In this document: piece by piece, positions 34,394 through 43,690 of the stretch | Numbering within the stretch: position 1 is the stretch's first letter | How the letters are laid out: every line of letters begins with the position of its first letter | DNA from: JBHJGS01 sp050331575 | GTDB taxonomy: Bacteria; Pseudomonadota; Alphaproteobacteria; Sphingomonadales; Rhodothalassiaceae | Direction of reading: 5' to 3' | Length of the DNA: 64,000 bases | Assembly (NCBI GenBank): GCA_050331575.1 | Contig: JBHJGS010000012.1 | Coordinates: forward strand, 1 to 64,000 | The notes under the pieces: generated by a model | Told to the model about the DNA's origin: nothing | What the model saw: only the letters and a program-made list of their open reading frames with translations | The model's database searches: none | Program-made: the position numbers and the translations under genes

Positions 34394-36373
34394 ATGATCA
34401 GGGTATTGATGTTTCTCTTGGCCGCCTTTCTGTCGGGGGGTGTGGCGGCGCAAGACGGCCATGTGCTGAATTTCCGTGATGCCGAATTGCCGGTGTTCAT
34501 CGAAGATGTCGCCATGCTCACCGGCCGGACCTTCATCATTGACCCGCAGGTGCGCGGCAAAGTGACTGTGATTTCTCAGACCCCGCTGGACCGGGACGAG
34601 ATTTTCGACGTGATGCAGGCGGTTTTGCAGGTCAACGGCTTTACCGCCTTGCCGACGGCCGGCGGTGTCTACAAGGTCGTGCCGTTGACCCAGGCCGCCG
34701 GCAGCGCGCCCTTGCAAACCGGCACCGCGGGCCAGGAGGATATGGTCGTAGCGGTGTTTCAACTGAGCTTCATCGACGAGGGCACGGCGGATCGCATGCT
34801 GCGCCCGCTGGTGTCCGCCGGCGGCCAATTGATTACCAATCGCGGCACGGAATATCTCATCGCCGTCGACCGGGTGGACAATATCGAGCGCATGCGTCGG
34901 CTGCTCAGCCAGATCGACAAGGATCAAGCCGAGGTCTTGCCGGTCAAGCTGGAGAATTTGCCCGCCGAGGAGGCCGCAGAGTTGATCACGCGCATCGCCG
35001 GCCGGCCGGGCCAGGAGGACGGCCGGCGCCTGACCTTCACGGCGATTCCGGTGCCGCGCAGCAATACCGTGTTGTTGAAGGGCGCCGCCGACGCGCTGCA
35101 GCGGTATGCTGCCACCTTGCGGGATCTGGATAGCCAGGCCGCGCGCGACAGCGCCATCCAGGTTATCTCGCTGAACCATGCTGCGGCGGAAAGTCTGGCG
35201 CCAATCCTCACCCAGGTCGCCAACGAATTGATCGCCAGCGATGCCGTGGCTGCGGCTGGCGGTGGCAGCGGCCGGGTCAGCGTCGCGGTGCATGAGCAAA
35301 CCAATAGCCTGGTGGTCAATGCTCCGCCGGAGCTGCAGCGCGCCCTGCTGGACGTGGTGCGGCAGCTGGACGTCCGCCAGCCACAGGTCCTGGTCGAGGC
35401 CATCGTGGTTGAGGTTTCTGACACGGCGGCGCGCGAATTGGGTGTGCAATATGTGCTGGGAGGGGCGCAAGACAATGTGCCTTTCACGATCACCAATTTC
35501 GGTTCCACCGCGCCCAATATCCTGGCGGTCACCGGTGCCGTGGTCGGCGATGATCAGTTGCCCGAAGACAGCGCGGTGCTGGATACCATTCAAGAAGCGG
35601 CGGTGAATTCACTGCTCGGCCTGAACGGGTTCGCCGCGGGCTTTGCCGGCATCACCGACAACGGCACCTTGTTCGGCTTCATCTTGAACGCGCTGGACCA
35701 GGATACCGACTCCAATGTATTGTCCACGCCGTCGGTGGTGACCCTGAACAATGTTCCGGCCAGCCTACTGGTCGGTCAGGAGATCCCGATCACCACCGGC
35801 GAAGCGCTGGGGACAGACAATCTGAATGCGTTTCGCACGGTCGACCGCCAGGATGTCGGCATCCAGCTGGAGGTGGTGCCGCAAATCAATGTCGGCGATG
35901 CGATCCAGCTGGAAATCCGCCAGGAAGTCTCCAGCATCATCGGGCCGGTCAGTGCGGTGTCGGAAGACCTGATCCTGTCCAAGCGCGAAATCCAGACCCA
36001 GGTTCTGGTGGATGACGGCGAAATCATCGTGCTGGGCGGGCTGATCGAAGACAATGAGCAGATCAGCCTGGACAAGGTCCCGTTGCTCGGCGACATCCCC
36101 GGTCTGGGGCGGCTTTTCCGCAGCGAGGGCCGGTCGCGCACGCGCACCAATCTGATGGTGTTTCTGCGCCCCACCATCGTGCGCGACTTGAACGATCTGC
36201 GCCGGGTCACCGGTCGGAAGTATGATTATATCCGCGCAGAACAGATCCTGCGCAGCGGCAGCAATTCCTCCAGCCTGGACGCGCTTGTCGAGGATCTGTT
36301 GGGCGCCGGGCCTGCCGCACATACACCGCCGGATACAGCGCCGGAGCGCCCGGCCTATGAGCGACAGGATTGA
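34394..36373 (+). CDS. gspD: type II secretion system secretin GspD
   Basis: A 659-residue outer-membrane secretin with a signal peptide (MFLLAAFLSGGVAA). N0-N3 domains (LNFRDAELPVFIEDVAMLTGRTFIIDP near residue 25) precede the secretin barrel with VPLLGDIPGLGRLFRS near residue 565. The C-terminal S-domain is short and acidic/Pro-rich, so a classical GspS-binding tail is not obvious. The upstream frame extends further, but ATG 34394 places the signal peptide correctly. It follows gspC by 67 bases. Confidence 0.95.
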   Translation: MIRVLMFLLAAFLSGGVAAQDGHVLNFRDAELPVFIEDVAMLTGRTFIIDPQVRGKVTVISQTPLDRDEIFDVMQAVLQVNGFTALPTAGGVYKVVPLTQAAGSAPLQTGTAGQEDMVVAVFQLSFIDEGTADRMLRPLVSAGGQLITNRGTEYLIAVDRVDNIERMRRLLSQIDKDQAEVLPVKLENLPAEEAAELITRIAGRPGQEDGRRLTFTAIPVPRSNTVLLKGAADALQRYAATLRDLDSQAARDSAIQVISLNHAAAESLAPILTQVANELIASDAVAAAGGGSGRVSVAVHEQTNSLVVNAPPELQRALLDVVRQLDVRQPQVLVEAIVVEVSDTAARELGVQYVLGGAQDNVPFTITNFGSTAPNILAVTGAVVGDDQLPEDSAVLDTIQEAAVNSLLGLNGFAAGFAGITDNGTLFGFILNALDQDTDSNVLSTPSVVTLNNVPASLLVGQEIPITTGEALGTDNLNAFRTVDRQDVGIQLEVVPQINVGDAIQLEIRQEVSSIIGPVSAVSEDLILSKREIQTQVLVDDGEIIVLGGLIEDNEQISLDKVPLLGDIPGLGRLFRSEGRSRTRTNLMVFLRPTIVRDLNDLRRVTGRKYDYIRAEQILRSGSNSSSLDALVEDLLGAGPAAHTPPDTAPERPAYERQD

Positions 36374-36376
36374 GCC

Positions 36377-37948
36377 ATGGCCGCGCGGGCGCCGACAGTG
36401 ATCAGTTACGGCTTTGCCAAGGAACGCGGCGTGGTCGTTCTGCCCAAACCAGACGCCGAACCAGAAACCAGCCCAGAAACCGGCCCAGAAACCGGCCCAG
36501 AAACCAAACCAGAACCCGCACCAGAGACCGAGCCGGGGTCTGTGCGCATCGGTCTGCGCCAGGGTGCCTCGGCCAGCGCGCTGATCGAGGTGCGCCGGGC
36601 GCTGGGCCGGCGGTTCACCGTTGAACCCCTAAGCCCGGCGGCGTTTGACGAGTGTTTGTCGCAGGCCTATGCGGTGGACCGGCTGGAGGCCGCCGAACTG
36701 GAGCAGGGACTTCAGGAGGGCGATGACCTGACCAGCCTGATTGAAGGCATTCCCCAGACCGCGGACCTTCTGGACGCGGAGGACGATGCCCCGATCATCC
36801 GGCTGATCAACGGCATCATCGCCGAGGCGATCCGGGCCGAAGCCTCCGATATTCATGTGGAGCCCTATGAGGGGCGTCTGTCCGTGCGGCTGCGCATCGA
36901 TGGTGTGCTGACGGAGGTCGCCGATCTCTCCGCGCGGCTGAGCTCCGTGATCATTTCGCGGTTGAAGGTGATGGCTCGGCTCGACATCGCGGAGAAGCGG
37001 GTGCCCCAGGACGGCCGCATGTCGCTGAGCTTGGGCGGTCGCAGCCTTGATGTGCGCGTCTCCACGCTGCCGTCGCGTCATGGCGAACGGGTTGTGCTGC
37101 GGCTTTTGGACAAGGGTCAGGCGCGGCTGGATCTCGATCACTTGGGCATGCCGGCCGATACCTTGCAGCGGCTGAAGGCGGCCTTGTCGCGTCCCAACGG
37201 CATCTTGCTGGTGACCGGGCCAACCGGCTCAGGCAAGACCACCACCTTATATGCCGGGCTGACACTGCTAAACGACCAATCGCGCAACATCCTGACGGTG
37301 GAGGACCCGATCGAATATGGCCTGGAGGGCATCGGCCAGACTCAGGTGAATGCTAAGGTCGGGATGAGCTTTGCGGCCGGCCTGCGGGCGATTCTACGCC
37401 AAGATCCTGATATCGTCATGGTCGGCGAGATCCGTGACCTGGAGACGGTCCAGATCGCGGTGCAGGCGGCGTTGACCGGCCATCTGGTCTTGTCCACCGT
37501 TCATACCAATTCCGCCGCCGCCGCAATCACGCGGTTGCGCGACATGGGGGTGGAGCCTTTCCTGTTGTCGTCGACCGTGAAAGCGATTTTGGCGCAGCGC
37601 CTGGTGCGCCGGCTGTGCCCGGCCTGCAAGCGCACCGCCCCGCCGACGCCGGCCGAGGCGGCTTATTTCACCGGCCGCGTCGCGGTGCCGGAGCATCTGT
37701 GCCACCCGGTCGGGTGTGAGCGGTGTAACCGCACCGGCTTTGTCGGCCGCTTGGGGCTGTATGAGTTGATCAGTGTCGATGCCGACGTTCGCGCGATGAT
37801 TCATGCCGAGGCCGACGAGGACGCGCTGGCCGCCCGCGGCCTTCGTGATGCCGACAGCTTGTTGGACAGTGGCCTGCGCCGCGTCGCTGAGGGCGCCACC
37901 GCGCTGGAAGAAGTGCTGCGCGTCGCCGTGGCACCCGCGCAGGGGTAG
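36377..37948 (+). CDS. gspE: type II secretion system ATPase GspE
   Basis: A 523-residue cytoplasmic hexameric ATPase driving pseudopilus assembly. Walker A GPTGSGKTTT (about residue 281), Asp box TVEDPIEYGLEGIGQTQVN, Walker B region ILRQDPDIVMVGEIRD, His box LSTVHTNSAA, and a CPAC...CERC tetracysteine zinc site (about 414-455). Near the N-terminus a Pro-Glu-Thr-rich repeat (36461-36532) forms an unusual flexible insert between the first 25 residues and the GspL-binding domain. It starts 3 bases after gspD. Confidence 0.95.
   Translation: MAARAPTVISYGFAKERGVVVLPKPDAEPETSPETGPETGPETKPEPAPETEPGSVRIGLRQGASASALIEVRRALGRRFTVEPLSPAAFDECLSQAYAVDRLEAAELEQGLQEGDDLTSLIEGIPQTADLLDAEDDAPIIRLINGIIAEAIRAEASDIHVEPYEGRLSVRLRIDGVLTEVADLSARLSSVIISRLKVMARLDIAEKRVPQDGRMSLSLGGRSLDVRVSTLPSRHGERVVLRLLDKGQARLDLDHLGMPADTLQRLKAALSRPNGILLVTGPTGSGKTTTLYAGLTLLNDQSRNILTVEDPIEYGLEGIGQTQVNAKVGMSFAAGLRAILRQDPDIVMVGEIRDLETVQIAVQAALTGHLVLSTVHTNSAAAAITRLRDMGVEPFLLSSTVKAILAQRLVRRLCPACKRTAPPTPAEAAYFTGRVAVPEHLCHPVGCERCNRTGFVGRLGLYELISVDADVRAMIHAEADEDALAARGLRDADSLLDSGLRRVAEGATALEEVLRVAVAPAQG
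36461..36532 (+). repeat. in-frame 12-base tandem repeat in gspE
   Basis: Six units of the CCAGAAACCGGC type, two identical and four diverged, encoding PETG/PETK/PETE repeats. Slippage would change linker length in steps of four residues without a frameshift. Confidence 0.85.
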
Positions 37949-37952
37949 CGCA

Positions 37953-39182
37953 ATGGCCGCGTATGACTATGAGGCGTTGGATCCGCGCGGCCGCACCCGC
38001 CGCGGCGTGATCTCAGCGGACAGCGCCCGGGCGGCCCGGCAGGAGCTGAAACGCCAGCAGCTGATCCCGGTGCGTCTGGATACCGCCAGCGAACAGCGCG
38101 ACGCCCCGGCGGCCGGCTGGCAGCGCCGCCTGCGCCCGGCCGCTGCGGTCTTGACTAAGGATCTGTCCCTGGTGACGCGTCAGCTGGCCACGCTGGTGGG
38201 GGCGTCCGCGCCAGTGGAGGAGGCGCTGAACACGATCGCGCTGCAGAGCGACAAGCCGGCGGTGCGCAAAACGCTTTTGTCGGTGCGCGCCGGCGTGATG
38301 GAGGGCCGCGGCTTGGCCGAGGCGCTGGCCGGATATCCGCGCAGTTTTCCGCCGCTCTACCGTTCCCTGGTTGCGGCCGGTGAAAGCACCGGCAGCCTGG
38401 GTGCGGTGCTGGAGCGCCTGGCCGACTATCTGGAGAAAAGCCGAGCGATGCGCACCAAGGTGACCAGCGCGCTGATCTATCCGGCATTTCTAGCCATCAC
38501 GGCGGTGGCAGTGATCGTCATCTTGATGACCTTCGTGGTGCCCAAGGTGGTCGAGCAATTCGACAGCTTAGGACAGGATTTGCCGCTGCTGACCCGTATC
38601 ATGATCGGGATCTCCGACGTCTTGCAGAGCTATGGTCTGATCATGGCGGTGATGATCGTGGCGGCGATTGCGGCGGCAGCGCGGGCTTATACGCTGCCCA
38701 GGGTCCGCCTGGCGGTGGACCGGGCGGTGCTGTCCGTGCCATTTGTCGGTCGCCTCATGCGCGAGATGCTGGCAGCACGGCTGGCGCGCACCTTGTCGAC
38801 GCTCTTGGCCAGCGGCGCGCCGGTTGTCGACGGCCTAGCCGCTGCGCGCAAGACGGTGCACAATGCGGTGCTGTCCGACGCGCTGGCGGAGGTGATCGGA
38901 CAGGTGCGTGAGGGCACGGGGCTGAGCCAGGCGCTTCGGCGTGCCGGAGCGTTTCCGCCGATGATCGTCTATATGACCGCAATGGGCGAACGCTCCGGCC
39001 GGCTGGACGAGATGCTGGACAAGGCAGCGGTGCATCTGGAACAGGAGTTCGAAGCGGTGACCGCAGCCGTACTAGGGCTGTTGGAGCCATTGATCATCAT
39101 CGTGATGGGCGCCCTGGTCGCCCTCATCGTGTTGTCGATCTTGCTGCCAATTCTGCAATTGAACACCTTGACCTTGGGATAA
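37953..39182 (+). CDS. gspF: type II secretion system platform protein GspF
   Basis: A 409-residue inner-membrane platform protein, duplicated T2SSF domains around residues 70-190 and 275-395 (each with an ARTLSTLLASGAPV-like segment), three transmembrane regions including AFLAITAVAVIVILMTFVVPKVV and the C-terminal IIIVMGALVALIVLSILLPIL. N-terminal YDYEALDPRGRTRRGVI is typical. The ATG at 37953 lies 4 bases after gspE; upstream frame is not coding. Confidence 0.95.
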   Translation: MAAYDYEALDPRGRTRRGVISADSARAARQELKRQQLIPVRLDTASEQRDAPAAGWQRRLRPAAAVLTKDLSLVTRQLATLVGASAPVEEALNTIALQSDKPAVRKTLLSVRAGVMEGRGLAEALAGYPRSFPPLYRSLVAAGESTGSLGAVLERLADYLEKSRAMRTKVTSALIYPAFLAITAVAVIVILMTFVVPKVVEQFDSLGQDLPLLTRIMIGISDVLQSYGLIMAVMIVAAIAAAARAYTLPRVRLAVDRAVLSVPFVGRLMREMLAARLARTLSTLLASGAPVVDGLAAARKTVHNAVLSDALAEVIGQVREGTGLSQALRRAGAFPPMIVYMTAMGERSGRLDEMLDKAAVHLEQEFEAVTAAVLGLLEPLIIIVMGALVALIVLSILLPILQLNTLTLG

Positions 39183-39198
39183 GGGGAAGAGAGTAGCG

Positions 39199-39651
39199 AT
39201 GCGTTATACCCGCCAAACCGCGTCAAAACGGCCGCGACAGGCCGGTTTCACCCTGGTGGAACTGATGGTGGTGCTGGTCATCATTGGGTTATTGGCCACG
39301 GTGGTGGTGGTCAATGTGCTGCCCAGTCAGGACCGCGCGATGGTGGAGAAGGTGCGTGCCGATATCCGCACGCTGGAACAGGCCATCGAGCTGTATCGGC
39401 TGGACAATCTGACCTATCCCTCTGTCGATCAGGGCCTGGAGGCACTGGTGTCGGCGCCGGGCTCGCTGAACCGACCGGAGCGATACCGCGCCGGCGGTTA
39501 CATCAAGCGTTTGCCGGAGGATCCTTGGGGCAATCCCTATCAATATCTGTATCCCGGCGAGCATGGCACGTTCGACATCTACTCGCTGGGCGCGGATGGG
39601 CGCCTGGGCGGGGAGGACCTGAACCGTGACCTGGGCAATTGGGAAAGCTAG
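39199..39651 (+). CDS. gspG: major pseudopilin GspG
   Basis: A 150-residue pseudopilin. Prepilin cleavage site QAG/FTLVELMVVLVIIGLLATV with the invariant Glu5, then the GspG core LRRL-type helix, DQGLEALV, YIKRLPEDPWGNPYQYLYPG and the calcium-site loop DIYSLGADGRLGGED. Matured and N-methylated by GspO (46032). Overlaps gspH by 26 bases. Confidence 0.96.
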   Translation: MRYTRQTASKRPRQAGFTLVELMVVLVIIGLLATVVVVNVLPSQDRAMVEKVRADIRTLEQAIELYRLDNLTYPSVDQGLEALVSAPGSLNRPERYRAGGYIKRLPEDPWGNPYQYLYPGEHGTFDIYSLGADGRLGGEDLNRDLGNWES

Positions 39652-40120
39652 ACGCGCCGGTTTTACGCTGGTTGAGCTGATGCTCGTGCTTCTGGTCATG
39701 GGGCTGGGCGCCACTGCGGTGGCGCTGAGCCTGCAGCCCCGCCAGGACAGTCTGCCGCGCGAGGCGGCGCGCTTTGCCCTGGCCGTGCGCCGGGCAAGCG
39801 AAGAAGCAATGCTGTCCGGCAATACGCTGGGGCTGGTGATCGATGCGGCGGGCTACGAGTTCGTGCGTCACAGCGCCGGCACTTGGCGGACGGTGCGCGA
39901 GCCGGCGTTGCAAGGCCGCGATTGGCATCCCGCGACCTACGCCTTGTTGCAGGACGAGACCGGCGCTGATCAACCGCCGACCGCCAGCGTGCCGCGGATC
40001 CGCTTTGGGCCGCTGGGCGAGGCCACGCCCTTTCGCTTGACCCTGACGCGGGGCAGCCGGCAGGTCGGTGTCACCAGTGATGCCCTGGCACAGGCGGAGA
40101 TCGCCAATGACGATCGCTAA
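39626..40120 (+). CDS. gspH: minor pseudopilin GspH
   Basis: A 164-residue minor pseudopilin with the cleavage site RRAG/FTLVELMLVLLVMGLGATA near residue 12, and a GspH beta domain with EEAMLSGNTLGLVIDAAGYEFV. Start GTG 39626 lies inside gspG; a TTG at 39638 is also possible. It overlaps gspI by 14 bases, as expected for stoichiometric coupled translation. Confidence 0.9.
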   Translation: MTWAIGKARRAGFTLVELMLVLLVMGLGATAVALSLQPRQDSLPREAARFALAVRRASEEAMLSGNTLGLVIDAAGYEFVRHSAGTWRTVREPALQGRDWHPATYALLQDETGADQPPTASVPRIRFGPLGEATPFRLTLTRGSRQVGVTSDALAQAEIANDDR

Positions 40121-40484
40121 CCGCTCGCTCGGCCACGGCGGCTTCACGCTGGTTGAGGTGCTGGTGGCCTTGTTCTTGTTCGCCTTGGCCAGTGCCGCGC
40201 TGGTCACCGCACAGACCCAGCAGGCGCGCACGGCGGCAGGACTGGAAATGCGCTATTTCGCGCAGGTCGTGGCAGAAAACGAATTGCTGCGCGCGACCGC
40301 GGGACCGGTGCCAGAGCGCGGTATTGCCCGTGGCGAAACCGACATGGCGGCCTACCGCTTTGCATGGGCACGCGCCGTTGCCGACACACCGCTGCCAGGG
40401 GTGCTGCGGGTTGATATCAGCGTCACCGTGGCCGGCGATGACCAGCCTGTGGCGGCGATCACCGGCTTGAGGCGGGCGCAATGA
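40107..40484 (+). CDS. gspI: minor pseudopilin GspI
   Basis: A 125-residue protein starting at ATG 40107, with cleavage GHGG/FTLVEVLVALFLFALASAALV and the GspI feature LEMRYFAQVVAENELL (helix with AENEL). Short enough to be a tip pseudopilin, which with GspJ and GspK caps the pseudopilus. It ends in an ATGA overlap with gspJ. Confidence 0.92.
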   Translation: MTIANRSLGHGGFTLVEVLVALFLFALASAALVTAQTQQARTAAGLEMRYFAQVVAENELLRATAGPVPERGIARGETDMAAYRFAWARAVADTPLPGVLRVDISVTVAGDDQPVAAITGLRRAQ

Positions 40485-41080
40485 CCCGCGGCTTCACGCT
40501 GGTGGAAATGCTGGTGGCGCTCACCGTGTTTGCCATCCTGGCCGCCGCGGGCGTCGGCGTGCTGCAAGGGGCTGTCAGCGCGCAAGATCGCATCGAAGCC
40601 GCTGACGACCGGCTGCGCCGCCTGCAGATCGCGCATGCCCTGATCCGCTCGGACCTGGCGCAGATCAGCCTGCGCCGGCGGCGGATAGAGGATGGCCGTC
40701 TGTCGCCCTATGCCATGGAAGCGGGCCGGTCGTTCGGACCGCTATTGCGGCTTGTGCGCAACGGCTGGGACAATCCGGGTCTGCTGGAGCCGCGCGGCAC
40801 CTTGCAGGCGGTGGAGTATGTGCTGCGGGACGGCCAGTTGATCCGCCGCGCCTGGGCGCGGGTTGACGCCGCCCCCGGCACGCCGGTGCGCGAACGCGTG
40901 CTGCTGGACGGTGTGCGCGATGTGCAGATCAGTTTCCTGGTCAATGACCGCTGGGTCGATTTCGTGACGGTCATCACGGCGGGCCGGCCGCGGCTGCCGG
41001 AGCTGGTCCGATTGCGCCTGGAGCTGGAGGGCTATGGCGAGATGGAACAGCTGTTCGCCACGCCGGGGACGCTGTCATGA
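40481..41080 (+). CDS. gspJ: minor pseudopilin GspJ
   Basis: A 199-residue protein with cleavage after TRG in MTRGFTLVEMLVALTVFAILAAAGV, followed by the GspJ beta domain (RLRRLQIAHALIRSDLAQ, LRLVRNGWDNPG). Four-base ATGA overlaps at both ends with gspI and gspK suggest strict coupling of the tip complex. Confidence 0.92.
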   Translation: MTRGFTLVEMLVALTVFAILAAAGVGVLQGAVSAQDRIEAADDRLRRLQIAHALIRSDLAQISLRRRRIEDGRLSPYAMEAGRSFGPLLRLVRNGWDNPGLLEPRGTLQAVEYVLRDGQLIRRAWARVDAAPGTPVRERVLLDGVRDVQISFLVNDRWVDFVTVITAGRPRLPELVRLRLELEGYGEMEQLFATPGTLS

Positions 41081-42030
41081 ACCAGCGTGGTACGATCCTG
41101 CTCAGCGTTATGGTGATGGTCACCGCCTTGTCGCTGATTGCTGTGGAGGCGACCGACACGGTGCGTTTCGGCATTCGGCGGGCGGCCAATCTGCGCACGG
41201 TAGAGCAGGCGCACTGGTACGCCTTGGGCACCGAGGCGCTGGCGCGCGCGGCCCTTGAGATCGAGTTTCAACGCAGCCCAGCCCGCACCACGGCTCAGGC
41301 TGTGTGGCGCCGCGGCCCCCAGCGCCTGCCGATCCAGAACGGATTCCTGCGTGGCGAGCTTCAGGACAATAGCAATTGCTTCAACGTGAATGCGCTGGTG
41401 CAACCGGGCGACGAGGGGCTTGAGAAACGTCCGGCCCTGCGGGAGGAGTTCGTGCGCGTGCTGAGTTTGCTGCGGATCCCGGCGCGTGACCGGCAGTTCC
41501 TCGTCGATGGTCTGATCGACTGGTTGGACAGCGACACCCGGCCGGAGGCCAGCGGTGCCGAAGACGGGTTCTATATCGGCCAACGTCCGCCCTATCGCAC
41601 CGCCAACGGGCCGATTGTGGATTTAAGCGAACTGGCCGGTATTCGCGGCTGGACCCCGGCGCTATTCGCCCAGTTGCGTCCGCTGCTGTGCGCCCATCCA
41701 ACGCATGAGCCGGCGGTGTTGAATATCAATCTGCTCAGCGAGGAGCGGGCGGTCTTGTTGGCCGCGATCTTGGAGGATGAAGAGGCCTTGCAGGTGCTGA
41801 TCGATGTTCTGGCCGGCCGGCGCGACAGCGGCATCGATCTGGAAAGCTTCTGGGAGCGGTTTCCGGACGCGACCGACGCCATGCGCGCGCGGGTGGATGA
41901 GCGCAGCCGGTATATCCGCCTGACCAGCCGGGTTGACTATGACCAGACCTCCCTGATCTACCAGGCGCAGTTCGAACAGGGTTTGGACGGCGAGATCAGG
42001 CTATGGTCGCGCCGCTTCGGAGCGCGCTGA
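41077..42030 (+). CDS. gspK: minor pseudopilin GspK
   Basis: A 317-residue atypical tip pseudopilin. Cleavage after QRG in MNQRGTILLSVMVMV; position 5 lacks the Glu used by other pseudopilins, which is normal for GspK. It has the large alpha domain with DNSNCFNVNALV, VDGLIDWLDSDTRPEASGAED, and LNINL. Starts in the end of gspJ and overlaps gspL by one base. Confidence 0.93.
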   Translation: MNQRGTILLSVMVMVTALSLIAVEATDTVRFGIRRAANLRTVEQAHWYALGTEALARAALEIEFQRSPARTTAQAVWRRGPQRLPIQNGFLRGELQDNSNCFNVNALVQPGDEGLEKRPALREEFVRVLSLLRIPARDRQFLVDGLIDWLDSDTRPEASGAEDGFYIGQRPPYRTANGPIVDLSELAGIRGWTPALFAQLRPLLCAHPTHEPAVLNINLLSEERAVLLAAILEDEEALQVLIDVLAGRRDSGIDLESFWERFPDATDAMRARVDERSRYIRLTSRVDYDQTSLIYQAQFEQGLDGEIRLWSRRFGAR

Positions 42031-43214
42031 TGGCAGAGCCGCTGGCGATCTACTGGCCGCACGACCCGGATGGCCCGCTGATCTGGGCGGCCGGGGATGG
42101 GCGCTGCGGCACGGCATACAGCCTTGCGGAGCTTCCGCCGGCAGCGGCGGTGCGCGTGCTGATTCCCGGGGAATGGGTGCTGGTGCGGCGTTTGACTTTG
42201 CCCGTGCCAAGCCCCGCCAAGGCCCGCAAGGCCTTGGCCTATCTGCTGGAAGATGAATTGGCGAGCGAAGACCGCGCCTTGCATCTGGCCTATGGCACGG
42301 CCCTGTCTGGCCAGGAACGGCTGACCGCCGCGGTCGAGCAAGCGCTGGTTCACCCGATCTATCAGCAGATCAGCGCTGCCGGTCGGGAACTGCAATGGCT
42401 GGGCCCGGACTTTTTGGTTCCCAGTGTTGGCCCTGGCCAGGTCGAGGTGTTTGACTTGGGCGAACGCTGGGTCGTGGCCGGCGGCCATGATGGCGGCTTT
42501 GCCCTGGACCGGGATCTGGCCGCCCAGGCGCTGCCGGATTGGCTGGCCGAACAAGCCGGGGTGGAGCAGCTTGTCTGGCACGGCACGCCGCCGGGCGTCA
42601 GCCTGCCTGGCTCGATCCAGGTCGTGCCGGCCGAGCCGGCCGATCCGACAACATTGGCCGGCGGCCTGGCGGCGCGGCCGTCGCTTCCCTCTTTGACCTT
42701 GCTGCAGGGGCCGCTGAAGCCGCGCCGCCGGCTTGCCGTGGATCCGGCGCGTTGGCGCGTTGCGGCGGCGCTTTTGGCAGGAGTGCTCGGCGTCCAGGCG
42801 CTTGGCATGTTTGCCGAGGCCCGCCAGATGGACCGCGCGGCCGGTCGATTGCAGGAGCGTGCCGGCGCTCTGGTTCAGGACCGCTTCCCGGATATGGGCC
42901 GGCTGGTCAATCCTCGCGTGCAGTTGCGCAACCGGCTGGCCGAGATGGGCGGTCCCGGCGCGCTGCATGGCGGGTTTCTGCCGCTGCTGACGCTGGTCAA
43001 CCGGACGGTCGAGGCGATGCCCGAGGCCCAGGTTCAGGCGCTGCGCTATGACCGTCGCTCCGGCCGCATGGCGCTGAGCGTCCAATTGCCCGGCTTCGGC
43101 GCGATCGAGAGCTTCCGCCAGCGATTGCAACAAGCCGGTGCGCAAGTTGAGGACGGCGCGGCGCGGCAAAGCGGCGATGGTGTCTTGGGGGAGTTTGAAT
43201 TGTGGCAGCCGTGA
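42030..43214 (+). CDS. gspL: type II secretion system protein GspL
   Basis: A 394-residue bitopic protein linking GspE to the inner membrane. Cytoplasmic actin-like fold (VRVLIPGEWVLVRRLTLPVP, KARKALAYLLEDELASED), one membrane helix around residue 250 (WRVAAALLAGVLGVQALGMF), and a C-terminal ferredoxin-like periplasmic domain. The ATG at 42030 gives the classic TGATG overlap with gspK and a GGAG 7 bases upstream; ATG 42003 is less likely. Confidence 0.92.
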   Translation: MAEPLAIYWPHDPDGPLIWAAGDGRCGTAYSLAELPPAAAVRVLIPGEWVLVRRLTLPVPSPAKARKALAYLLEDELASEDRALHLAYGTALSGQERLTAAVEQALVHPIYQQISAAGRELQWLGPDFLVPSVGPGQVEVFDLGERWVVAGGHDGGFALDRDLAAQALPDWLAEQAGVEQLVWHGTPPGVSLPGSIQVVPAEPADPTTLAGGLAARPSLPSLTLLQGPLKPRRRLAVDPARWRVAAALLAGVLGVQALGMFAEARQMDRAAGRLQERAGALVQDRFPDMGRLVNPRVQLRNRLAEMGGPGALHGGFLPLLTLVNRTVEAMPEAQVQALRYDRRSGRMALSVQLPGFGAIESFRQRLQQAGAQVEDGAARQSGDGVLGEFELWQP

Positions 43215-43690
43215 CCGACTGGTGGCAGGGCCTGACCGCCCGGGAACGCCTGCTGATCGCCATGATGGTCGCAACCATGCTGGCCGTCGCGATCTATTTC
43301 GGCGTGTATCGACCGCTGACGGGCTATCACGCCCAAGCGGTCCGGGCCTATGCCGCGGCCCAAGACATGGCTCAAGAGGTGGCGATCGGGCTGGCCCGTG
43401 CCGACCAATTGGAACAGCAGGCCGAACGCCGGCCTGCTGTGCGGGAATCCGTCCGGGTTGCGGCCGGCCAGACCGCGCGGGCACTGGGCCTCACCATCAG
43501 CCGCCTGCAGCCGGGCCAGGACGGCCGGGTGACCTTGTGGCTTGATGAGGTGGCCGCGCCGCTGCTGTTTCAGTGGTTAGCAGAGCTTGAGACCGCCCAT
43601 GGCGTGGTCGTCGCACGCGCCTCGGTGACACCGGGGCGCGGCCAAAGCACCGTCAATGCCCAAATTGAGTTGATGGGGGTCGGGGCATGA
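43202..43690 (+). CDS. gspM: type II secretion system protein GspM
   Basis: A 162-residue inner-membrane partner of GspL: short cytoplasmic start with WWQGLTARERLLI, one membrane helix (AMMVATMLAVAIYFGVY), then coiled coil and a ferredoxin-like periplasmic fold (LGLTISRLQPGQDGRVTLWL). The GTG at 43202 has GGAG about 9 bases upstream; GTG 43211 would overlap the gspL stop as GTGA. The family is weakly conserved; order supports it. Confidence 0.9.
   Translation: MAAVTDWWQGLTARERLLIAMMVATMLAVAIYFGVYRPLTGYHAQAVRAYAAAQDMAQEVAIGLARADQLEQQAERRPAVRESVRVAAGQTARALGLTISRLQPGQDGRVTLWLDEVAAPLLFQWLAELETAHGVVVARASVTPGRGQSTVNAQIELMGVGA

Noticed and set aside
34172..35593. 473-residue frame opposite gspD
   Set aside because: Gln/Arg/His-rich shadow of the secretin.
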